Below, one piece after another: positions 1 to 15,192 of a DNA stretch of 64,000 nt. A program made the translations under genes and the position numbers. Below the pieces are notes generated by a model, which had not been told where the DNA came from, did no database searches, and saw nothing but the letters and a program-made list of their open reading frames with translations. How positions within the stretch are numbered: position 1 is the first letter of the stretch; each line of letters begins with the position of its first letter. The stretch lies in NCBI RefSeq assembly GCF_002234675.1, contig NC_019867.2:25471166-25535165 (forward strand), in the 5' to 3' direction. Source of the DNA: Oryzias latipes (lineage: Eukaryota; Chordata; Actinopteri; Beloniformes; Adrianichthyidae).

Positions 1-82
1 CAGCATCGCAGGACCTCCTCTCTGTGTGCCAGAAGATATTTGTCTATACAGACAGTTTTTTTCTTAGTTACGTACGCGTACC
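1..82 (+). promoter_or_regulatory. 5' leader / upstream edge of ube2g1
   Basis: This is the short piece before the ube2g1 start codon. It holds no upstream ATG in a strong context and probably is 5' UTR. The promoter itself lies off the left edge or cannot be recognised. Confidence 0.4.
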
Positions 83-4375
<4,293 letters not shown>

Positions 4376-6300
4376 GAGCCAGCTGTAAATTCTAGGGTAA
4401 GTGGAATATTTCTTACCCAAAATACCGGACCTCAGGAAGTAATAATGATCTTGGTGTTCTTTTTGCTCGGTTAAAGGAAATTCCTTCAGAGGGAAAACTT
4501 CAGCGAAAGGCTTTTGCACCTCTTGTTTTGCCAGTCAAAGGTTGGTTGGCCCCAACCCTATTTTCTGTGAATGGTCTGCCAGATGAGCCAATTTGGAAAA
4601 ACCCTACCAGCGAAATCTCCTGTTTCCTACCTGGAAGTGTATATTTAATTTTATTTATTTTGAAAATTAACAGTGTAAGATATGTCACTACTGTAAATTA
4701 ACTTGCTTTTTTATCTGCTGCTGAACACTTTCTACTTTCTACCAGGTTTCTTATGCAATGTAGTGGTCAAGATTGTGAAAAAACAAAAGCTCGTTGTCGT
4801 TAGGTCACCATGTGTCCTCCCTGCTGTGTACTAACCAGACCGTCAGCCCAACTAATTGCTCATTTGATACCATTTTCGTCAGTGAATCACCGTTGCCTTC
4901 TGTTGGCTTCATGTCTCCACACCTCGCTATGTAAAAACTGATGGGTTGAGAACCTTTAATGCAATTTAAGAGGTTTTGGTTTCATTATTATTCTGCATAA
5001 ATGCCTCTTGTTTCATTTTCTTGTCACGCCAGTGTCTGAAATGTTAACCCCAAGGAGCTCTAAAATCTAGGATTTGAGCCTTTGAATACACCAACAAGAC
5101 TATTCTAAATTTGTTTTGGGTGATACATTGCAAATTCAACAGTAGCAGATTTTTTGTGCCAATTTTAGGTTCAAACTTCCTAAAAGTCTTGATCAGCCAT
5201 GAGTGAGACAAATGTAAAATTCCATGTTTTTCCCTGAACTTGTCTTCCTCCTGTGGACATGGAAACCTGGATGTCGTCAGGAAATATTCCAGCCCGTTTC
5301 TGCCGGTAAACCAACATGTTTCAATCTTTTTACCAACAACACGTTGAGGGGAAAAACTGGAAAGATTTAGAGGCTCAATTGCAAAGTCAGGCACTATGTA
5401 TCACATTTGGCTTGAATGAATGTATGTGACTAAAATAATCCTTACTTTGGCATTTAAACACTTGATGGCTTAAATTACGCCCCTTTTCCTTCTGACTCAT
5501 GCCAAAATAAAGCTCATTAATCCCCATTGTATCACTAAACGGCTCATTTTAAAGTATAAATGCGTGTTCTGTTGAAAATTAAAGACAAATCTAAACTATA
5601 TTTTGAGAAATTATTAAACGCCTTGTTCGGGTTGTATTCGCTTTTACTAAAGGTGTTGCTGACTATTAAGCCATGTTGACCTCCAATATCAAATGTATGT
5701 TACATGTTAAGCTGTGACCAACAGTAAAAGTAGCAAACCCCATCTTTCGGCGCATACAATCAGGTTTGCAGGCGCGAGGTATGTTTTGAGTAGGACGTTG
5801 TCGTTGGTAGATTCCGGGTGAATGCGATGTGTACCGTTGTTGCATTCGTGTGGATCACATAACTGCTGTTGACATAACCTTTTTCAGTCTGAATTTTCTA
5901 ACCCACCATAACCTCCTCTGACCGGTGTTCACTGTATTTGCACAGATTCGGTGCGTTTAAAAATGTCATGAAGCAATATGCTCTGAAAACGCTGTGCGCA
6001 GGTGATTCATCCCAGCGACACCATCCATCTGTTGTAGGTTTTGTTTTTGTTTGTTTTTCCCGTTTGTGTCAATGCAATGTATATTGGACATGATGCTCAA
6101 TAAATTGTGTAAAGAGACGGGTAATTGTTTTGTGTGTTTTTACATAATGGATGAGAACACTCGGGGTTCAAGTGTATCTCTCCTCAGTAACTGGAAGCCA
6201 GAGGTTGTGTCACGTTTCAGTACTGGCCTCCTCCTCTTAGGCACCTTCTCTGCTGCCTCTGCAACCAATCGGAAGGAAACATTCTGGTTTATAATTTAAA
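4376..6300 (+). other. ube2g1 3' UTR and short gap to fam216a
   Basis: There is no coding potential beyond short chance frames. AATAAA polyadenylation signals sit at 5506-5511 and 6099-6104. The second would give a 3' UTR of about 1.75 kb, and long 3' UTRs are usual for this gene. The fam216a start lies only about 200 nt beyond the second signal, so the two genes are closely packed head to tail. Confidence 0.6.
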
Positions 6301-8632
6301 ATGAAGAAGCAGGTTACTTTTGTTGAGCACCTGAAGAACGAGAGCCGTGTCAAACGTGGAAATGCTCACGTCCTAATGAGGTAACATGCAGAAGTCCTTA
6401 TTTTGAGGAGTTTATTCCCCCACTGAAATTACTGTCTCGTAGGTCTGCAGAATCTGTCAGGAGACACAAAGATGGTGAGTTTGATTACTTTTTAAGGTAA
6501 AAAAAAAAATTATCTTTAAAAAGTAGTGAATTTTAACAATTGGCTAGGTTTCTTTTGTTAATTAAATTAAATCTTGTTCTGGGTTTGTCTTTAACTGCCT
6601 GAAAGTGATTGAAAATCACCAATTAAAGAAGACACGATTGGTTATAAAAGCGATGGCTCAGCAATGTAAAAGGTTTAAAGGTGATGTATGCATCTGTCAT
6701 TGTAAGAGTCTCGGGGTTAGCCTGTCTGGTGTCCACACCTCCCACTTACAGAACAATACATCAGTGAAGGACAATGTGTCACATACAGCCTTCAACTGCT
6801 GGGAACCTTTTTCTGACTTTAATGGAAATAAAAATCTATCACTGTTATTTAAAAAAAAAAGCGGAAATGCTAAACAAATCCATGCCCAACTATTTTGAGA
6901 TCTGTAACAGGGATCCATTTGGAAATGGGTTTGTGGAGTGGATCAACTGAAAATGAAGTGTAGAATTTCTCAGTTTAAATTATTTTTATTATTGTATACT
7001 CTCCATCCACTTTAGTAGCTACACCTTGCTAGTAACAGCTGGACCCTCTTTTGCCTACAGAACTGCCTTAATCCTTGGTGGCATAAATTCAACAAGGTTC
7101 TGGAAACATTCCTCAGAGAGTTTGGTCCATATTGACATGATGGCATCACGCAGTTGCCACAGCTTTGTCGGCTGTATATCCATGATGCCAATCTCCCGTT
7201 CCACCACATCCCAAAGGTGATCTAATGGGTTGAGATCTGGTGACTGTGGAAGCCAACTCATTTTCATGTTCAAGAAACCAGTCTGAGATTATTCCAGCTT
7301 TATGACATGACGTGTTATCCTGCTGGAAGTAGCCACCAGAAGATTGGTACACTGTGGTCATGAAGGGATGGACCTGATCAGCAACAATATTAAGGCTGTG
7401 CCATTGTAACCATTCTCAACTGGTACTAAGGGGCCCAAATTGTGCCAAGAAAATATCCTCAAAGCATTAGATCACCACCAGCCTGAACCATTGATGCAAG
7501 GCAAGATGGAGCTTTTTTTTTTTTAAAAAGCAATGCCGTCCTTAAATAAGAATTGGCAGCAGATTATTTGTTATTTCTCTTTTTTTGTAAGTTATGGGTC
7601 TTTGTGGCCACCTTTTTAGTATTTTGCATCATGTTGTCAAAATGTCTTATCTACATTCTTAGATCGACCCAAACCAGTGCAGATGTTTGTTTGTTTTTAA
7701 GGCTGCTTATGCATTACATTTCTATTTAAACCTTTTGTGCATGACATCGAGAGCTGATGGGGGCTCTCATTTAAGGCATTTCTGTATGTGGCTTTTTGTA
7801 ATAAATAATAATTTGGACACTTTTTCCTGTTTTTTGTTTTACAGTTCTCCAGCAACCAGCCTCCCAGAGAATGTGTGCAGGTACAGCAATGAAACTGGCA
7901 AAAATTGGACATTTAAACCTATTGAAAATATACGGTATATATAAAGTTCTGGATGCCTATAAAACTAAAGTATTAAAGTTGTAGTTCCACACATTTATGG
8001 AAAGAAAAAGCATGAGTTGGAAGACTGCAGATTCTCTGAGGTAGAGGTGTCATTGTGTTCCAGGCTCTTCGTGTCGACCTGATCAGCAGGTGAAAGCTCA
8101 GTACAAAGAAACAGCCACTGATCTTTGTGGCGACCGACTCCTGAAGACATTACTTGCTCCCATAACTGTCACCTCTGCAACTTTCTTACAGGTAAAACTC
8201 TGAGTTTTTATCTTTGCAGTCAATGAGTTTTTCATGTGCATTTTTCAGCGCAGTAACGTTTTTTGTGGCGCTTAGCAGCAAGTCCTCACAGCTGGACAGA
8301 AGAGCCACATTTGCAGTGCAGCAAATATGTGCAGCACAGAGCGCATGAGATGGCAGATGAAGAAACACTACCTCAATGTGCTGCATGCATGCATCCAGTC
8401 AGGTGTGTATGCTCGTCCCTGGAACACAAACCCCACTGCTGTTTATCTTGTCTTTTGTTTGTGTCCTTTAGGTCAGAGTGACCCCTGCAAGAGGAAGCAT
8501 GTGGATCAGAACAGAACGCTCACAAAGGATGTGCAGAAGGACACATGGTGGACAAACAAGCCACAACCACAGAGGGAATGCAGGAAAAGGGCTCACTCTG
8601 ACCTGGTTCTTCCAAAAATTTCCAAAAGATAA
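6301..8632 (+). CDS. fam216a: FAM216A-like protein, 6 exons
   Basis: Exons are 6301-6380, 6443-6474, 7845-7880, 8064-8191, 8276-8402 and 8472-8632, with GT-AG borders. They sum to 564 nt, or 187 residues. The frame stays open across all five junctions although introns interrupt codons, which supports the model. The family signature is in exon 5 (about residues 93-135), where VLTAGQKSHICSAANM is followed by MKKHYLNVLHACIQ. This matches the FAM216 core pattern LTAGQK...(M/L)MK..Y..VL. The rest is basic and poorly conserved, with no membrane segment or known catalytic motif. The function of FAM216A is not established. Position supports the name, because human FAM216A lies two genes from RAD9B on the same strand. 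The start is the first ATG of the exon; earlier start exons are possible. Confidence 0.8.
7012..7510 (-). pseudogene. Tc1/mariner transposase fragment
   Basis: Inside fam216a intron 2, the minus strand encodes broken pieces of a Tc1-type transposase. These include FQQDNTSCHKA (the second catalytic Asp region) and PQSPDLNPLDHLWDVVEREI (the C-terminal DDE box, with Asp in place of the usual Glu in NPxEHLWD). The pieces fall in different frames, so the gene is dead. No terminal repeats were recognised. Confidence 0.8.
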
Positions 8633-8733
8633 TGATAAAAGTTCAGGTTTTGTTGGTCTTGGTGACTATACAAACAGTGGTGACTTTTTTTTTGTTTTGT
8701 TTCTGCAGAAAGCCGTAATTTCTCAAACTTCAT

Positions 8734-8739
8734 AATAAA
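8734..8739 (+). other. Polyadenylation signal of fam216a
   Basis: AATAAA lies about 100 nt after the fam216a stop codon. It is followed by T/GT-rich sequence (TGTGTTTCTC), as expected for a cleavage site. Confidence 0.65.
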
Positions 8740-9902
8740 ATAAATGTGTTTCTCTATTTACAATCTGATTGTATTACTATAAAAGGCATTTTTGAATGCA
8801 GAGAGATGGTTCTCACAGATTTCTTCTGCCTGGAACATTTTAACAATGGAGATAAAGTTCTCAAAAATGATTCCTCTTGGTGCTTTTAATTCTATTTTAA
8901 GACAAAGAGTCCTTCAAACAGTTACAATCCTCATTGCATATTCCTCTGGTTCTTTACTATTGAACTCTCAAATGCAGGTTTTATGTACAATTTTTATTCT
9001 TGTTGCTCAGTCAAATAACTAGAATTTTACATTTCTATACAAAACATACATTTGTGTTTATAGCGTTGAATCCCATCACTAGGCAGCAAAATTATCTCCA
9101 GTACTGTATCATTCCTCATAGCAACACTTTTTATTTTTATTTTGTGTAAAAGTATCAAGAGAAATTGGTAATTTATTACAGTGGTTCATAGAGTTGATCA
9201 AAGTATTTTAAAATTAATGCTGAACACATCAGAATTGTACCACACAACATACAGCACAAAGAAGATTTACAAAGTAGTACAAAACGTTTAAAAGAACTTA
9301 AGATTTTCCTTTGCCAAAACTCAGAAAAAAAAGAAAGGAATCAAGATATGGAAAAATCTAAAACCATCAATTAATTTTTTTTAACGATCTGCACAAAAAA
9401 TACAATAAATGAAACATGTTGCTTAATTCCAGGTACCCAAACTTAATATGTCTGAGGTATTCTAAACTGAATAATTGTATGTAAACAATAAGAATATCTA
9501 TATTGTGTATATTAAGATACAGTACATTTTCTTCATTTTATATATATTTATATATATTGTTTTCCTTTTTTCTTCAAAGACTGTAAAAAGGGTGGGAAAA
9601 ATACGTTTTCTGCTTTCTGTTCCCTTTCATTTCTGGATAAGATCTTGAGTATAATCTTTAATTTGTGCTGTTTTATGGAAACGAAAAGAAATTTTCCAAA
9701 ATTGAAAAAGAAAAGGAAGGGAATCGGAACAGAATGAGACGTTCACATGCCCTCTGGAACATCTAGACATGGATACAGGAGAATCATAAAACAACTAGAA
9801 AAACGTAATTTGTCCAGGTGTTTTATGACCCTTTTCGCTTGCCATAAACATCGACTCCGTCGTAATCCTCAATGGTTGGAATTTGGTTAAAAGAGTTTAA
9901 AC
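8740..9902. other. Intergenic fam216a-rad9b, VPS29 not found
   Basis: This is AT-rich sequence with no splice-supported coding exon on either strand. In human, VPS29 lies between these genes on the opposite strand. None of its metallophosphoesterase motifs (GDLH, SGHTH) can be seen here. The last few hundred bases must contain the rad9b promoter, but no clear CpG island or TATA box stands out. Confidence 0.5.
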
Positions 9903-12900
9903 ATGAAGTGTGTCATTGAAGGGAAAAATGCCAAAGGTAATAAAACGCCACAAACCAGAACTGTGGCAGTTATTTAGATCTAGTTTTATGTAAAACTAGT
10001 TTTATAGTTTAGTGGCTTAAACTAGCTAAATAAAGGCGCTTACTTGATATTTATTATTAGCTTCAAGCTAGGAGTTTAGTGAATATTTGAATGGAAAGTG
10101 TGTTGGAACAGAGTGTTGCTGCTAACCCGGAGCTCTTCTGTCCTGCAGTGTTTGGCAGAGCTGTCCATGCCCTCTCCAGGGTTGGAGATGAGCTGTGGTT
10201 GGACCCCACTGTCAAAGGAGTGAGGAGCTCAAAAGAGCATACAGACAGAAGCAGGGCCTCCTGATGGTTCCACAGACAAGTTGTTTTAGTCACTGCATTT
10301 TCTAAACTACCAGTCCAATCTCAGTTTTGTTTGTTTAGGAAAACCAAATACAGATCATTTATTCATCTTCTAAAGCCGTTTTTGTCCCTTTTGGGGTCGC
10401 GGGGCTGCTGGAGCCTATCCCACTTGCGGCCAAAGGCATGGGACATCCTGGACAGGTCGTCAGTCTGTCGCAGGGCCACAATCACACACCTAAGAAAATT
10501 TAGATCATTGTTGATTTAAAATGAACAATGATCTTAACATCTAACATTTGCATATACTTAAATAAATACAGGATATTAAGAAAAAATAACTAAAAAGAAT
10601 GATCAGTCAGGTTTTTAAAAACAACCTCTATTTATATTTGAAAATCAAACATTACTAATTATTTGATCTGTCTGTCTGTCCAACTTAAAACACCTGTTTT
10701 TGTTGTGATTTCTGTTTTCTTTATTAAAAAAAAAGAAAAGAAAAAGGGCATAAAAATAAAGCTCTTATGTAAAATCTTTCTTTATTTTTTTTAAAGTTTC
10801 TAAACCAAAGCAGAATTTTATCAGAGGCTGATTCAAAGAAGGTAAAGCTTCTTTGCTTTTATTCGTCTCTTATTTTGTTGACCAAGAATCTATATCTTTC
10901 CGGTGCTTTTTGGAACATTGTAACAATCCTTTTTTGTGATTAATTTGCTTTTCATAACAACTTTTAATCCCATTTGTGTGTCTTAAAGCTGGCTCTCAGA
11001 TCAGTGAATTCGGCTCAGTCCGCCTACGCCTGCTTCATCTTTTCGCCGCTGTTCTTCCAGCAGTACAGCTTCATGGGATGTGTGCCAAAGCAGAGCAGTA
11101 AAACGGTCAAATGCAAACTTCTAATGAAGGTGTGTGAGTCATGCAAAAATTGTTTTCCCTTAAAGTTTACAGGGGTTTTGTAGCTGAAGGGTTTTAACAG
11201 GACACGAGTGAGCCTATCTTGCCTCTTTAACCCTTGTGCTATCCTAGCCCCTTTAACACTGGGAGTTGGGTCATCTAGACCCACTAGACAGTGTACTGAA
11301 CCTTTTCTCTTCAATGATTTGTGATCTTCACTGGTGTCCATGGATTACATGAAATCTTTCCACCTTTATCCACCTTTGTCATGGTAGGGAGAACACGTCA
11401 ATGTAAGGGGGGGTCATTTAAGATAGCACAAGGGTTAAACTGTTTCAAATATGATGTAAGTCATGACTATTGTGCTGCCTGTAGCACTAAAATGCTTCCC
11501 ACGTGTCTTCCAAGTCTCTGCTTCCACTTTTTCGCTGTCTGACTTCCATTGAGCGCAACGTTGAGTGCTGTCAAATATCAGTCAGTGCATCCAGTGATTG
11601 GGTGATTATCCAGTTTTTCTGCAGACATGGTAAGAGACACTTTCTGCAATCAACCACATAACTGTTGACTAACTAAAGAAAACATATATTTTTGTGGATT
11701 TCTTTTGTTTGTTTTTTCAATCGTAGCAATTGTTTTTCCAAACCACAGTCAACTGTCCTGCAGCTTCTTTTTTATTTTTTTTATTATAAACCTGTTTATA
11801 CACCTGATTCAGCTCACCATCAAGGTCTGCAAAGACCCAATAAAGCCCTCACAAAAAAACACATTATCACTGCTCTCCCAGACTTGATGATAACTTGTTC
11901 TCCTCATTATTGAAATGGAGCACATTTGTATTGTGAGATATGTAGAAGTTTTTTTTTTAAATCAACTTTATTGTACATTATGCCATTTTACAAGGATATA
12001 CTTTTAGGTATGCAATAAAAAACACAACTGCAAATATCAAACACACATCTGTAGCGATACGTAGAAGTGTGTACTGTAATGGGAAACACTCTTAAGTTGT
12101 AATGTTCCTTTTGAACACTTGGTGGCAGTATGCTCCAAATCCACTAAAACGCCCTTTTTTGTTGGCAGGCATCACCAAAACCCATAACCTACGTTTCCAG
12201 GAAAAAGAAGCTCTGCAGGCAGAGTTTGCCTCACACCTCTGCACAAATGTGTTAAAAGCACCTGCCAGGTTTGCTCATCAGCAGTCCATCCTTTACCTGC
12301 CTTGATAATCGCAACAAGCTCCATATTAGGTCATGTCTTTACATTAATTAATCTTTCCTTAAATTTTGTGTAAAAACAGCAGCAGGCTTGGTTCAGCAAT
12401 CCAGTGTATTTATTAACAAGTAAATATACAATCCCATGTGTGTTTATGCAATCAGATTCCTCTGAAGCACGCTCAGTTGAATAGCACTTTTGTTCTTCGT
12501 CAGTAAAAAAAAGAATATAAACTTTTTGATCCAGTCCCCCTTTTTTCAGGCTTCTTGGCGATATGGTGATGCACTTCCCGGTGTTTCAGGAGGAGATAAC
12601 TCTGTCCGCGACGCCGCTGCGATTCAGCCTGAGAAATTACGAGGAAAGTGGTGAAAGTGAGTTCAAGTTATTCCACATTTCTTCGAGTTGAAGTCACCGT
12701 TGCACCAGCTTTGATTGAACATGAATCAAACATTGGACAGTCACCTCATGAAGTTAACAAAATAACCCTCTGAAAAGCTGCATGAAACATCTGGTGTGTG
12801 TTCCTTCTTACAGGCCAAGTGAAGATGATGTACACAGAGATGTCCTTACACCCAGAGGAGTTTGAATACTTTCACGTCGACGTAAACTCAGAAATAACCT

Positions 12901-15125
12901 TCTGTCTGAAGGAGCTGAGGGTAATGGGATCATTCAAAGGGGTTCCTTTTGACCCGTCACATAAATATCAATGTTCTTTATGCATTTAAGCCTGGTTCTA
13001 AAGAGAATACTTGAATCCAGACACTCTTGAGATTCCAGAAACTCAAGGGTCTATAAGCGAGAAGCTCAACTTCTCTGTTAAACTGAAGTATTTGTACGAA
13101 TAATGTAGGTTACACACGCTTATGACGTATGGGTAATGTTGTTGTACATTGCTCTCATGCCACACTTTAGCCATTAGTAGGGTGTGTGTACTGGCTCCCT
13201 ACTGACCTCCTAAATTCTGCACACACACACGGTGTACAGGTGATGCAAAAGTGCTGGAAGGACGCCCATAAGATGTCCACACAAACTACATTCTAATTTC
13301 CTCATTTCTAACAGTCAGGCTGCACCTAAGGAGCCTGCAGTTATCACTTGAAGACCTGCATCTCACCTTATGTGTTGTATAAGTGTTCACTGCGACCCGT
13401 CACCCACAGCATCATCGTAGAGAAAAAAAAGTACATAAATGTTTTGACTTTAAGCGACTTGCTGACTGGTCTGTGGCTTTGATATTTTGTGCACACCACC
13501 TGTGTGCCCTGTACACCAATGATCACCCGCAGCCAGCCTGTATCCACGCAAAAGAGCAGTTATGACTAAGGCCTAAGGAGCTGCTAACGTTCTAAATCTA
13601 CATCTCATCGTAAAAACTTTTATCAAGTTACTTTCTTTGCCCAATTTTCCAAAGCAGAAACTTTCCCTTGAAACCCCAGATTAGCAGTATTTGTAGCCAT
13701 GCAGCCAATGAGGCTTGACAGAGATGAACACCCACAACTCTTGCCTGTTCTGTCTGAAGACGCCTCACTGATCAATTATGGCTGCCGCTTTGGGAAAATC
13801 TTGTTGAATGGATCAGAAATCTGACTTTAGGTTTGAGTCAGGCTCAGATCACATTTGGTGTTTTTCTTTGTTGTTTCATTTCTAAATTGCGGTTTCCTTT
13901 CAGGGTTTCTTGTCCTTCACAGAGTCACATTGCCTTCCAGTGTTGGTTCACTTCGACTCAGCAGGAAAGTGAGTTTCCCTGCTGTTGCTGTAAATGAGAC
14001 TGACTATCACACTTTTTAAAATCTTCCTCTCTTTGATGCTCAAACAAACGACAGTCTTTTCTTCTGTCTGCAGGCCTGTGTGCTTCTCTGTGGAGGACAC
14101 GCTCTTTGAGGCCTCTGTGGTTCTGGCTACACTGATAGAATCTAAAAGCACAGACTCCATCCAACCTGTAGGGATTCAGGTCCACGCCACATCCAGGTAC
14201 CAAATAGTGCCCCACAACTTCAGGTCTTTAGTTTGGAGAAGGCATATTTCTCTCCAGATCTACAGACAGGAAGGCAAATATGTCCACATTCCATTTTTCC
14301 TAAAAAGGGTACAGCGTAAGCGCCTCTCCTTCTTTTCTTTTTTTTTAACCTCCAAAGAGGCCAGTCTGACACTGCAATGGATGCAACAAATACAGTGGTG
14401 GACAAAATTGTTGGTACCCCGCAGTTAAAGAAAGAAAGTCCACAGTGCTCACTGAAATGACTTGAAATGTTCAAAATTAACAATAAATTAAAATTTATTG
14501 AAAATTAAATAATCAAAATCAGCCATTACTTTTGAGTTGTTGATTAACAGAATTATTTAAAAAAACAAACTAATGAAAGTGAAATAAGGCTGGACAAAAA
14601 TGATGGTACCTCCATTAAAGACTGAGAACTAATTCCCCAGGGGGTCATGGGCCGCCTTTACACTGCATGGTTCAAGTGACCCAATTCCGATTTTTTCCTC
14701 TCACGTGGCACAGATCGGATATGATCGGTGAACGTGTAAGCAGGACAAAAGTGCATCGATTCTGTTTTTCTCAGATCGGATACAGGCCTCTCTCATATGT
14801 GGAAATAAATTGGAAACGAATCGGATACGTGCATTTGCTTGTGCCATGTAAGCAGACAAATCGGATATTCCCAAATAAATGCGAGTCGTACGTCAGTGAC
14901 GTCAACTCAGGACACCACCAACTGAGATCACATGACTTATTAAGGTGCTTTTGTGCGCTGATTTTGCTGTCAGCGTGTTACCTTTCAGCCTCAGGCTTCA
15001 GACCGTAGTCGGAAACCGCTGTTATGTCCGGTCCGGACGCAAACGGTGACTAATGAAGCGGGACACCGTAGCTCTGGAACAGGCTAGAAGCCGTTTATTT
15101 CTTTGGGTGATGTGTATGATGGGGA

Positions 15126-15192
<67 letters not shown>

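Noticed and set aside
7026-7361. Several overlapping open frames on both strands in fam216a intron 2
   Set aside because: The minus-strand frames are pieces of a dead Tc1 transposase and the plus-strand ones are their shadows.
8792-9022. 76-codon plus-strand frame after fam216a
   Set aside because: No motif, no splice context, AT-rich surroundings; probably chance.
9823-9890. Minus-strand open stretch that looks like a protein C-terminus (PTIEDYDGVDVYGKRKG then stop)
   Set aside because: No acceptor site precedes it, upstream exons would have to overlap the start of rad9b, and it matches no family I know. VPS29, expected nearby, does not end this way.
13994-14428. 144-codon frame spanning rad9b exon 9
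   Set aside because: Only the part 14074-14196 is exon; the rest is intron read-through on both sides.
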